The notes beneath the pieces are model-generated. The model was not told the DNA's origin, did not search any database, and saw only the letters and a list, made by a program, of their open reading frames with translations. From positions 1 to 34,803 of the forward strand of contig SVGW01000026.1 in assembly GCA_015056125.1 (NCBI GenBank): a stretch of DNA of 34,803 nt, read 5' to 3'. How positions within the stretch are numbered: the first letter of the stretch is position 1; each line of letters begins with the position of its first letter. Positions 25,036 through 32,436 of this stretch are shown piece by piece. The DNA comes from Clostridiales bacterium. Lineage in GTDB: Bacteria > Bacillota > Clostridia > Christensenellales > Aristaeellaceae. The translations under genes were made by a program, and so were the position numbers.

Positions 25036-26307
25036 TTATGCCTCCTTGTTCAGCGCCCGCCGGCCGATATCCTTGCGGTAATAGGCGTTGGCAAAGCTGG
25101 TTTTTTCTACGGCTTCATAAGCGTTTTTCACAGCGCAGTGCAGGCATTTGCCCGTGGCGGTAACGCCCAGCACTCTTCCGCCGCCGGTGAGGAGATGGCC
25201 CTGTTCATCCAGCTTGGCTCCGGCCACATAGGTGGTGACGGTATCGGTATCAGGAGTGAGGGTGATGGGGAAGCCGGTTTCATATTTCTGGGGATAGCCC
25301 TTGCTGGCCATCACCACGCAGCAGGCGGCGCCGGTATCAAATTCCACTTGGCAATCAGCCAAAGTTTCATTGCGCACGGCCTGGAAAATGGTGAGTAGAT
25401 CGCTCTTTAAAAGGGGCAGCACCACCTGAGTTTCCGGATCGCCAAAGCGGCAATTGTATTCGATCACCTTGGGGCCGTCCTTGGTGAGCATGAGGCCAAA
25501 GTAGAGGCAGCCCTTGAAGGGGCAGCCTTCCATTTGCATGGCCTTCACGGTGGGAATAAAAATTTCTTCCATGCAGCGCGCAGCCACTTCTTCCGTATAG
25601 AAGGGGTTGGGGGCGATGGTGCCCATGCCGCCGGTGTTCAATCCCTGGTCGTCATCCAGCGCACGCTTGTGATCCATGGAGGATACCATGGGCTTCAAGG
25701 TTTTTCCATCGGTAAAGGCCAGCACGGATACTTCGGGACCCTCCAGGAATTCTTCGATGACCACCCGATTGCCGCTATCGCCAAATACCTTGTTTTCCAT
25801 CATATCGATGACGGCGGCCTTGGCTTCTTCCCGGGTCTTGGCGATTACAACGCCCTTGCCCAGGGCCAGCCCATCCGCCTTGATTACAATGGGAGCAGGG
25901 GCGGATTCCAGATAGGAAAGAGCATCCTGCATATCGGTGGAAATATGGCAGGCGGCGGTGGGAATATGATATTTTTCCATGAGGTTTTTGGAAAATACCT
26001 TGCTGGCTTCAATGCGGGCAGCCGCCTTGGTGGGGCCAAAGGAAGGAATGCCGGCGGCTTCCAAAGCATCCACAGCGCCCAGAGCCAGGGGATCATCCGG
26101 GGCCACCACGGCAAAATCAACGGCGTTTTCCTGGGCGAATTTTACGATGCCTTCAATATCCTTGGCACCGATATTCACGCATTCGGCGTCCGCGGCCATG
26201 CCGCCGTTGCCGGGCAGAGCATAAATTTTTTCCGCTTCCGGGCTCTTTTTCAAGGCCTTGATGATGGCGTGCTCCCGCCCGCCGGAACCTACGACCAGAA
26301 TTTTCAT
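25036..26307 (-). CDS. purD: Phosphoribosylamine-glycine ligase (GAR synthetase)
   Basis: This 423-aa ATP-grasp enzyme joins glycine to phosphoribosylamine to form GAR, the second step to IMP. It begins KILVVGSGGREHAI and has PGNGG near 40, the ATP-grasp segment PIVIKADGLALGKGVVIA near 135, SSMDHKRALDDDQGLNTGGMG near 210 and EYNCRFGDPETQ near 285. The segment VAPDDPLALG replaces the more usual GPE-type PL motif but the rest is conserved. ATG at 26307 follows AGGAGG. A separate promoter and a PurR-box-like inverted repeat lie directly upstream, so purD-purL may be transcribed apart from the purE-purH genes. Confidence 0.95.
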   Translation of the reverse strand: MKILVVGSGGREHAIIKALKKSPEAEKIYALPGNGGMAADAECVNIGAKDIEGIVKFAQENAVDFAVVAPDDPLALGAVDALEAAGIPSFGPTKAAARIEASKVFSKNLMEKYHIPTAACHISTDMQDALSYLESAPAPIVIKADGLALGKGVVIAKTREEAKAAVIDMMENKVFGDSGNRVVIEEFLEGPEVSVLAFTDGKTLKPMVSSMDHKRALDDDQGLNTGGMGTIAPNPFYTEEVAARCMEEIFIPTVKAMQMEGCPFKGCLYFGLMLTKDGPKVIEYNCRFGDPETQVVLPLLKSDLLTIFQAVRNETLADCQVEFDTGAACCVVMASKGYPQKYETGFPITLTPDTDTVTTYVAGAKLDEQGHLLTGGGRVLGVTATGKCLHCAVKNAYEAVEKTSFANAYYRKDIGRRALNKEA

Positions 26308-26318
26308 ATCAAATCCTC

Positions 26319-26350
26319 CTGTCCGGACAATGCTGCGATTGTTCGGAAAG
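26319..26350 (-). promoter_or_regulatory. PurR-box-like inverted repeat in the purD leader
   Basis: On the minus strand CTTTCCGAACAAT (26350-26338) matches 12 of 13 positions of the Bacillus PurR box AWWWCCGAACWWT. An inverted, weaker partner (plus-strand CTGTCCGGACAAT, 26319-26331) matches about 10 of 13. Together they form the hairpin-capable pair CCGAACAAT / ATTGTCCGG ending next to the ribosome binding site. Binding by a PurR-type repressor is inferred. Confidence 0.6.
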
Positions 26351-26362
26351 ATTTCCTGTATT

Positions 26363-26390
26363 ATTTTACAGCATTTCGGGGAAAATACAA
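26363..26390 (-). promoter_or_regulatory. Promoter of purD-purL
   Basis: On the minus strand TTGTAT (26390-26385), a 16-bp spacer and TAAAAT (26368-26363). The PurR-box-like pair lies just downstream, overlapping the predicted start of transcription and the leader. Confidence 0.6.
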
Positions 26391-26418
26391 GGATATATAA
26401 ACATAAAAACATCCCGAA

Positions 26419-26475
26419 GCGCTTTTCGGGAGGGCGCGGGAGGGGGCTTTTGGCTCAAAAGCCTCCTCCCGCAAA
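26419..26475 (+). repeat. Hairpin repeat R9 downstream of purH
   Basis: Arms from 26436 (GCGGGAGGGGGCTTTTGG) to 26472 pair with one G-T, after the extension GCGCTTTTCGGGAGGGC. It lies 11 nt beyond the purH stop codon and ahead of the purD promoter. Confidence 0.82.
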
Positions 26476-26483
26476 ATATACTC

Positions 26484-27668
26484 TTAATGGTGGAACAGGC
26501 GCATGCCGGTGAAGGCCATGGCCATGTTATATTTGTTGGCGCAGGCGATCACCACGTCGTCGCGGATGGAGCCGCCGGGCTCGGCGATGTACTTGACGCC
26601 GCTGCGCTTGGCCCGCTCGATATTATCGTCAAAGGGGAAGAAGGCATCGGAACCCAGAGCCACGTTATCCTTGGTGGCCAGATACGCCTTGGCTTCTTCA
26701 TCGGTGAGGGGCTCGGGACGCTCCGTGAAATACTTCTGCCAGTTGCCGTCAGCGCATACGTCTTCTTCGTTCTTATTGATGTAGCCGTCAATCACGTTGT
26801 CCCGGTCAGGGCGGCCCAGGGTGGGTTTGAAGGGGAGAGAAAGCACCTTTTCATGCTGGCGCAGCCACCAGGTATCCGCCTTGGTGCCCGCCAGACGGGT
26901 GCAATGGATACGGCTCTGCTGGCCGGCGCCAACGCCGATGGCCTGGCCGTCCACCGCGTAGCAAACGGAATTGGACTGGGTGTATTTCAGGGTGATCAGC
27001 GCCACGATCAGATCGCGAAGGGCGGATTCGGGCATATCTTTATTATCGGTAACGATATTCTGGAGCAGTTCTTTATTGATCTTGAAATTGTTGCGTCCCT
27101 GCTCAAAGGTGATGCCGAACACCTGCTTGTGCTCCTGCTCGGCAGGCACATAGTCAGGATCGATCTTTACGATGTTGTAATTGCCCTTGCGCTTGGATTT
27201 AAGAATTTCCAAAGCTTCGGGCTCATAGCCGGGGGCGATCACGCCGTCGGATACTTCCCGCTTGATGAGCAGGGCGGTGGTTACGTCGCACACATCGGAC
27301 AGGGCCACCCAATCGCCAAAGGAGCACATGCGGTCGGTGCCACGGGCACGGGCATAGGCGCAGGCCAGGGGGGATTCATCCAGATTTTCGATATCATCCA
27401 CAAAGCAGGCCTTCTTGAGGGTATCGGACAGGGGCAATCCCACGGCGGCGGAGGTGGGGGATACGTGCTTAAAGGAAGTGACGGCGGGAAGGCCCAGGGC
27501 TTCCTTTAATTCTTTCACCAGCTGCCAGGAGTTGAACGCATCCAGGAAATTGATGTAGCCGGGACGGCCGCAGAGAATTTCGATGGGCAATTCGCTGCCA
27601 TCGTGCATGTAAATCTTGGAAGGCTTCTGATTGGGGTTGCAGCCGTATTTCAGTTCAAATTCTTTCAT
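26484..27668 (-). CDS. purH: AICAR formyltransferase, free-standing (PurH transformylase domain)
   Basis: This 394-aa protein corresponds to the C-terminal half of bifunctional PurH and transfers a formyl group from 10-formyl-THF to AICAR, giving FAICAR. The catalytic Lys-His pair is in TSFKHVSPTSAAVG near residues 64-77. SFGDWVALSDVCDVTTA near 115, GVGAGQQSRIHCTRLAG near 245 and GSDAFFPFDDNIERA near 338 follow, and ADTWWLRQHEKVL is characteristic of the short free-standing form. The inosinicase (MGS-like) domain of normal PurH is missing; the adjacent upstream gene encodes a PurO-type cyclohydrolase that supplies this step. The start has AGGAGAGGG and lies 21 nt after that gene. Confidence 0.92.
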   Translation of the reverse strand: MKEFELKYGCNPNQKPSKIYMHDGSELPIEILCGRPGYINFLDAFNSWQLVKELKEALGLPAVTSFKHVSPTSAAVGLPLSDTLKKACFVDDIENLDESPLACAYARARGTDRMCSFGDWVALSDVCDVTTALLIKREVSDGVIAPGYEPEALEILKSKRKGNYNIVKIDPDYVPAEQEHKQVFGITFEQGRNNFKINKELLQNIVTDNKDMPESALRDLIVALITLKYTQSNSVCYAVDGQAIGVGAGQQSRIHCTRLAGTKADTWWLRQHEKVLSLPFKPTLGRPDRDNVIDGYINKNEEDVCADGNWQKYFTERPEPLTDEEAKAYLATKDNVALGSDAFFPFDDNIERAKRSGVKYIAEPGGSIRDDVVIACANKYNMAMAFTGMRLFHH

Positions 27669-27689
27669 GGTGTTCCCTCTCCTTTTCTC

Positions 27690-28403
27690 TTACTGGTGCT
27701 TGTTGATGATGCGCTGCTCGTATTCGCCGGTTTCAATATCCGTATAGCGCACGAACAGGGAAATCTTGTTGTCTTCGTTGAGGTTGTCCCACAATTCCTT
27801 GGTGAAGCAATTGATGCAGCAGGGAATCTTCACCCGCTCGGGCTCGCCCTGGAATGTGGGGATCACGGGGTTGCCATCGCATACGTAGGTATGCAGGAAA
27901 TGGCCCAGGCCGGGGGTGGCGGGATATTCATAGAAGAAGCGGGCGCAGGCATTGCCGTCAGGATCGGCGGCCTTGAGGATGGACATTTTGTAGCTGCCGT
28001 CACCCGCCTGGATGCCGGAAATGCGGGGGGTCCAGTTGGGCTTGTCATCTTCAAACTGACGGGTGCGAAGCGCGGCTTCCCAGCTTTCGCCTTTAGCCAA
28101 GTATTCCCAGATGGTATCGGTTTGATCGCCGTTGGTAACGATCAGGCCCTGGCCGGCTTCCCGCACGGGATGATAAATGATCAGGTGGGGGTCCACCATC
28201 TTGCTGGGGTCATGGGCCTGGGTGCGGATGCCGTCTTTCTCCTGAATGAATACGCGGTTGCGGCTGTTCACGCTGCGGCCCATGATGAAATAGGCGGCCA
28301 CGGCTTTTTTGCCATCCTCGGTAACGCCCAGCACGATGCCCCGGCCGGGATACACATTATTGGAAAGCAGATCCTTCATGGTGTTTACTTCGTATACATT
28401 CAT
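27690..28403 (-). CDS. purO: IMP cyclohydrolase, PurO-like family
   Basis: This 237-aa protein resembles the archaeal-type IMP cyclohydrolase PurO family, which closes FAICAR to IMP, the last step of the pathway. Recognisable segments are YPGRGIVLGVTEDGKKAVAAYFIMGRSVNSRNRVF near residues 18-53, YHPVRE near 77, VTNGDQTDTIW near 89 and TPRISGI near 128. It is unrelated to the inosinicase domain of PurH, which is absent from the next gene. ATG at 28403 follows GAGGAGGAAT inside the end of purN; a longer frame to 28595 is antisense-free but lies within purN. Assignment rests on motifs and the operon. Confidence 0.88.
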   Translation of the reverse strand: MNVYEVNTMKDLLSNNVYPGRGIVLGVTEDGKKAVAAYFIMGRSVNSRNRVFIQEKDGIRTQAHDPSKMVDPHLIIYHPVREAGQGLIVTNGDQTDTIWEYLAKGESWEAALRTRQFEDDKPNWTPRISGIQAGDGSYKMSILKAADPDGNACARFFYEYPATPGLGHFLHTYVCDGNPVIPTFQGEPERVKIPCCINCFTKELWDNLNEDNKISLFVRYTDIETGEYEQRIINKHQ

Positions 28404-28408
28404 GGGGA

Positions 28409-29047
28409 TTATTCCTCCTCTTTGATGATCACATGGCGGCCTTCTACTGAGAGGCGGCCCTGGCAGAAAAGAGATACGGCATGGGGAAGCAGCTTCCATT
28501 CTGCTTCCTCCATAATGCGCTTTTGCAATGTTTCGGGGGTGTCGTTTTCCAGAACGGCCACGGCCTTCTGGGCGATGATGGGGCCGCCGTCGCATTCTTC
28601 GGATACAAAATGCACCGTGGCGCCGGAAAGCTTCACGCCATAGGCAAGCGCCGCTTCATGCACATGCAATCCATAATAACCCTTGCCGCAGAAGGAGGGA
28701 ATCAGGGCAGGATGCACATTCATGATGGCGTTGGGGTAGGCGTTGATGAGTTCTTCGGTGAAAATCACCATGAACCCGGCCAGCACCACCAGATCCACGT
28801 TCAGTTCTTTCAGCTTTTCCACCACAGCCTGGGTCATGGCCCGGTTGGAATCGTAGGATTTCCTTGGCACTACATAGCCGGGAATTCCCGCCTTGGCGGC
28901 CCGTTCCAGCGCATAGGCCCCTTCTTTGGAGGAGATCACGGCGATGATCTCGCCGCCGCCCAGTTCGTTTCGCATCTGGGCGTCAATCAGCGCCTGCAGA
29001 TTGGTGCCGCCGCCGGAAACCAGCACGGCAATGCGGGTCTTTTTCAT
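28409..29047 (-). CDS. purN: Phosphoribosylglycinamide formyltransferase
   Basis: This 212-aa enzyme transfers formyl from 10-formyl-THF to GAR, giving FGAR. It begins with VLVSGGGTNLQALIDA, binding the phosphoribosyl group. NAIMNVHPALIPSF near residues 105-118 carries the catalytic Asn and His, and GATVHFVSEECDGGPIIAQ near 140-158 carries the catalytic Asp. A loop KGYYGLHVHEAALAYGVKLSG lies between. ATG at 29047 overlaps the purM stop codon (TGATG), with AAGGTGAT just before, showing translational coupling; GTG at 29050 is an alternative. The next gene, purO, starts 5 nt after its stop. Confidence 0.95.
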   Translation of the reverse strand: MKKTRIAVLVSGGGTNLQALIDAQMRNELGGGEIIAVISSKEGAYALERAAKAGIPGYVVPRKSYDSNRAMTQAVVEKLKELNVDLVVLAGFMVIFTEELINAYPNAIMNVHPALIPSFCGKGYYGLHVHEAALAYGVKLSGATVHFVSEECDGGPIIAQKAVAVLENDTPETLQKRIMEEAEWKLLPHAVSLFCQGRLSVEGRHVIIKEEE

Positions 29048-30093
29048 CACAGGATCACCTTTTCATCGGATTTTACGATTTCGCCGATCACGTAGGCGTT
29101 ATCGCCGTTGGCCCGGAGGATTTCAAGGGCGGTTTCCACTTCATTGGCGGGCACCACCACGCTCATGCCCACGCCCATGTTATAGGTGTTGAACATATCG
29201 CGCTGGGGGATATTGCCTTCCTTGGCGATGAGATCAAAGATGGGCAGCACTTTCACCGCGCTCTTGTCGATCTTGGCGCCCAGCCCGTCGGGAATGGAAC
29301 GCGGGATATTTTCATAGAAGCCGCCGCCGGTGATGTGGGAAATGCCCTTCACATCCACCTTTTTGATGAGTTCCAGAATGCTCTTCACATAAATGCGGGT
29401 GGGGGTGAGCAGCGCCTCGGCCACGCTCTTTCCATTCAACTCCTCACGGGGAGTATAGAGGGAAGGCGGATTCTTGTCAATATCAAAGACCTTGCGGCAC
29501 AGGGAGAAGCCATTGGAATGAATGCCGGTGGAGGGAAGGGCAATCACGATATCCCCCTCCTGCATCCGGGTATTATCAATGATCTTTTTCTTATCCACGA
29601 TGCCAACGGCAAAGCCGGCCAGATCATAATCTTCCACGGGCATGAGGCCGGGATGCTCCGCCGTTTCGCCGCCGATGAGCGCAGCGCCGCTTTGCACGCA
29701 GCCCTCCGCCACGCCGGATACGATTTCGGCGATTTTTTCAGGAATATTTTTGCCGCAGGCGATGTAATCCAGGAAGAACAGGGGCTTGGCGCCGCAGCAG
29801 ATGATATCGTTTACGCACATGGCCACGGCGTCGATGCCGATGGTGTCGTGCTTATCCATGAGGATGGCCAGCTTTACTTTGGTGCCGCAGCCATCGGTGC
29901 CGGAAACCAGCACGGGCTTTTCCATGCCCTCCATGGGCAGGCCGAAGCAGCCGCCAAAGCCGCCTACGTCATCCAGGCAGCCTTCGTTGCGGGTGCGAGC
30001 GATGTGCTTTTTCATCAGTTCCACGGCCTTGTAGCCGGCAGTGATATCCACGCCTGCCGCGGCGTAGCTTTCAGAACGGGAATTGTTGTGCAT
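29047..30093 (-). CDS. purM: Phosphoribosylformylglycinamidine cyclo-ligase (AIR synthetase)
   Basis: This 348-aa enzyme closes FGAM to AIR with ATP. It has the PurM landmarks: SESYAAAGVDITAGYKAV at the N-terminus, LVSGTDGCGTKVKLA near 62-76, GIDAVAMCVNDIICCGAKPLFFLDYIACG near 85, GCVQSGAALIGGETAEHPG near 130, LPSTGIHSNGFSL near 187 and the C-terminal MGVGM. The N-terminal lid and glycine-rich regions are intact. It starts 33 nt after purF with GGAAG upstream and overlaps purN at its end. Confidence 0.96.
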   Translation of the reverse strand: MHNNSRSESYAAAGVDITAGYKAVELMKKHIARTRNEGCLDDVGGFGGCFGLPMEGMEKPVLVSGTDGCGTKVKLAILMDKHDTIGIDAVAMCVNDIICCGAKPLFFLDYIACGKNIPEKIAEIVSGVAEGCVQSGAALIGGETAEHPGLMPVEDYDLAGFAVGIVDKKKIIDNTRMQEGDIVIALPSTGIHSNGFSLCRKVFDIDKNPPSLYTPREELNGKSVAEALLTPTRIYVKSILELIKKVDVKGISHITGGGFYENIPRSIPDGLGAKIDKSAVKVLPIFDLIAKEGNIPQRDMFNTYNMGVGMSVVVPANEVETALEILRANGDNAYVIGEIVKSDEKVIL

Positions 30094-30126
30094 GATGCTC
30101 TTCCTTTCTTCCGTCAGACGTGTATT

Positions 30127-31551
30127 TTATTCCTTGCCGTTCCAGCAGTAGGTGCACAGCTTGCATTTGTCCAGGCCAATGGCCTTTACCACACCCTCCA
30201 GGGATTGAAATTCCAGAGAGGCAAAATTGAATTTATCGCAGATAGCCTTGCGCATGGCCTGGCCCCGGGGGGTGGAAGCGTCGCTGTATTCATCCAGGTG
30301 CTTGAGCCCTTCTTCTCCTTCCAGCTCCATCACAACTCGCCTGGTAATCAATTCCATATCGCTGGTGGCCCGGGAAAAATTTAAGTATTTGCAGCCATAC
30401 ATAACGGGCGGGCAGGCGGAGCGCATGTGCACAGCCTTGGCACCGTTTTCATAGAGGAATTCCACCGTTTCCTGCAGCTGGGTGCCCCGCACGATGGAAT
30501 CGTCCACAAAAAGCAGGCTCTTATCCTTGATCAGGTCATGCACGGCAATCTGCTTCATTTTGGCCACCTGGTTGCGCTGGCTCTTATTGGCAGCGGTGAA
30601 ACTGCGGGGCCAGGTAGGGGTGTATTTAATGAAGGGACGGGCAAAGGGAATGTGGCTGCGGTTGGCATAGCCAATGGCGTGAGGCGTGCCGGAATCGGGT
30701 ACGCCGCCTACATAATCCACGCCCTGGTTGGCTCCGGTTTTTTCATCCTGTTCGGCCATGATTTCGCCGTTGCGATAGCGCATGCATTCCACGTTCACGC
30801 CCTCATAGGAAGCGGTGGAATAGCCGTAATAGCTCCAGAGGAAGGAACAGATGCGCATTTCCTTTCCGGGCGGGGAAAGCTGGATTAGTTCATCTGCAGA
30901 AAATTCCACGATTTCGCCGGGGCCCAGTTCCTTTTCGTCCACATAGTCCAGCTTTTGATAGGCGTGGGATTCAAAGGAGACGCAATAGCCATCCTCGCTT
31001 TTTCCAATCAGCACAGGCAGCCGGCCCAGGCGGTCTCTGGCGGCGATGATGCGGCCGTCATCCTTGAGAATGAGGATGGAGGCGGTGCCGTCAATCACCT
31101 GCTGGGCAAATTGAATGCCCTCGATGAAATTACTTTTTTGGTTGATCATGGCGGCCACCAGCTCAGTGGAGTTCACCTTGCCCCCCTGCATGGCACCAAA
31201 ATGGCCGCCGCTGAACACCAGATATTGATCAATGAGCTGGGGCGCATTATTGATTACGCCAATGGTGCACAGGGCATAGGTGCCAAGCTTGGATCGAATC
31301 AGCAGGGGCTGAGGATCGCTGTCGCTGATGCAGCCTATGGCGGAGGTGCCCCTCATTTCATCGAAGATATGCTCGAATTTGGTGCGGAAGGGAGAGTTGC
31401 TGATGTTGTGGATTTCCCGCTGCAGCCCCACCTCCGGATCATATGCGGCCATGCCGCCCCGACGGGGAGCCAGGTGGGAATGATAGTCGGTTCCAAAGAA
31501 TACATCGGATATTGCGTCGCGCTTGAGTGCAGCGCCAAAAAAGCCGCCCAT
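30127..31551 (-). CDS. purF: Amidophosphoribosyltransferase homologue lacking the N-terminal catalytic Cys
   Basis: This 474-aa protein has PurF's two domains. The C-terminal phosphoribosyltransferase half has the PRPP loop LLFVDDSIVRGTQ near residues 347-359. The N-terminal half has the Ntn-glutaminase fold but begins Met-Gly-Gly-Phe-Phe-Gly; in active glutaminases a Cys follows the initiator Met, as the nucleophile. GGAGG sits right before this ATG and no upstream frame offers a Cys start. The usual RGQESAG-type motif is RRGGMAAYD. Cysteines at NVECMRY, MRSACPPVMYGC and CKLCTYC (463, 466, 469) could bind an iron-sulfur cluster as in Bacillus PurF. It may use free ammonia or a partner amidotransferase. 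It lies between purE and purM. Confidence 0.88.
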   Translation of the reverse strand: MGGFFGAALKRDAISDVFFGTDYHSHLAPRRGGMAAYDPEVGLQREIHNISNSPFRTKFEHIFDEMRGTSAIGCISDSDPQPLLIRSKLGTYALCTIGVINNAPQLIDQYLVFSGGHFGAMQGGKVNSTELVAAMINQKSNFIEGIQFAQQVIDGTASILILKDDGRIIAARDRLGRLPVLIGKSEDGYCVSFESHAYQKLDYVDEKELGPGEIVEFSADELIQLSPPGKEMRICSFLWSYYGYSTASYEGVNVECMRYRNGEIMAEQDEKTGANQGVDYVGGVPDSGTPHAIGYANRSHIPFARPFIKYTPTWPRSFTAANKSQRNQVAKMKQIAVHDLIKDKSLLFVDDSIVRGTQLQETVEFLYENGAKAVHMRSACPPVMYGCKYLNFSRATSDMELITRRVVMELEGEEGLKHLDEYSDASTPRGQAMRKAICDKFNFASLEFQSLEGVVKAIGLDKCKLCTYCWNGKE

Positions 31552-31608
31552 AATGCCTCCGTATTTTTTGATATATTATTATGATGAAAAAAACACTTGA
31601 AAAGGGGA

Positions 31609-32100
31609 TTATTGGAATTCGGCGCAGATGGCAGCGTCTTTCTTCAGCACAGCCTCGGCATCCTGGGCGCGCTTGGCATCCAGGCGGGCAGCCAGGGTGT
31701 CATCGGACAGGGCGATGATCTGAGCGGCCAGAAGGGCGGCGTTGCCCCCGCCGTTGATGGCCACGGTGGCAACGGGAATGCCGGTGGGCATCATCACGGT
31801 GGAAAGCAGAGCGTCCATGCCGTCCAAGGCGGCGGATTTGCAGGGAATACCGATCACGGGCAAAGTGGTGTTGGCGGCAATGGCGCCGGCCAGGTGCGCA
31901 GCCATGCCGGCTGCGGCGATGAGCACGCCAAAGCCGTTTTTCCGGGCGCTTCTTGCAAAATCCCGTGCCTGATCAGGGGTGCGGTGCGCAGAATATACGT
32001 GAACCTCAAAGGGGATTTCCAGCTGGGTCAGCATGTCGGTGGCTTTGCGGATGATAGGCAGGTCACTATCGCTGCCCATGATGATGCCCACTTTTTTCAT
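31609..32100 (-). CDS. purE: N5-carboxyaminoimidazole ribonucleotide mutase
   Basis: This 163-aa protein carries the PurE motifs MGSDSDLPI near residues 8-16, VYSAHRTPD near 41-49, AAAGMAAHLAGAIAANTTLPVIGIP near 68-92 and GMDALLSTVMMPTGIPVATVAINGGGNAA near 99-127. It isomerises N5-CAIR to CAIR (class I) and would then need PurK, which is not in the window; class II (AIR carboxylase) cannot be excluded by eye. ATG at 32100 is the start, about 50 nt after the predicted transcription start; the ribosome binding site is weak (GAGAG). It is the first gene of purE-F-M-N-O-H, under a strong promoter and a perfect PurR-box match. Confidence 0.95.
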   Translation of the reverse strand: MKKVGIIMGSDSDLPIIRKATDMLTQLEIPFEVHVYSAHRTPDQARDFARSARKNGFGVLIAAAGMAAHLAGAIAANTTLPVIGIPCKSAALDGMDALLSTVMMPTGIPVATVAINGGGNAALLAAQIIALSDDTLAARLDAKRAQDAEAVLKKDAAICAEFQ

Positions 32101-32155
32101 GGTTTCAATGCTCTCTTTCAAATGATAGGCCGCCTTTGCAGGGCAAACCACGCTT

Positions 32156-32184
32156 ATTATAGCATGAAGGAGGCGGATATGCAA
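32156..32184 (-). promoter_or_regulatory. Promoter of the purE operon
   Basis: On the minus strand TTGCAT (32184-32179), a 17-bp spacer and TATAAT (32161-32156), the latter with an extended TGC. The leader of about 50 nt is too short for a purine riboswitch, and no such aptamer is seen. Confidence 0.88.
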
Positions 32185-32218
32185 GAAAAAGCTGAATTAT
32201 TTATAATGAATCATTGTT

Positions 32219-32231
32219 AATGTTCGGTTTT
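32219..32231 (-). promoter_or_regulatory. PurR box upstream of the purE promoter
   Basis: On the minus strand AAAACCGAACATT matches all 13 positions of the Bacillus PurR box AWWWCCGAACWWT. It lies about 35 bp upstream of the -35 box, a location comparable to control sites of PurR-regulated operons. I could not find a convincing inverted partner. The regulator gene is not in this window. Confidence 0.65.
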
Positions 32232-32374
32232 TTAAATGTTACAAAAGAAAAAAGAAAACGAAAAATAGCAATATTTTTCCAAACGCTCAAAAAACTCGAA
32301 CGATATCATATGTGCTCCTTTGTTCTTTTTCGCCCTATTTTTCCATGAATGCCCAATTTCATCGCCCTTTTCCA

Positions 32375-32404
32375 GCATAGGGGCGAAAAAAGACGGCCAT
32401 ATTG
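32375..32404 (+). promoter_or_regulatory. Candidate sigma-G type promoter of spoIVB
   Basis: GCATA at 32375-32379, an 18-bp spacer and CATATTG at 32398-32404 fit the forespore sigma-G pattern GYATR-N18-CATNHTA with one mismatch. Bacillus spoIVB is known to be transcribed in the forespore by sigma-F and sigma-G. The ATG lies about 32 nt downstream. The AT-rich stretch 32240-32370 shows no other feature. Confidence 0.5.
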
Positions 32405-32436
32405 GGAGGGAGAAATCAAAAACGGGGGAGAAAAGC

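Noticed and set aside
32101-32160. Purine riboswitch in the purE leader
   Set aside because: The leader from the predicted start to the ATG is about 50 nt, too short for the aptamer, and none of the conserved loop sequences are seen.
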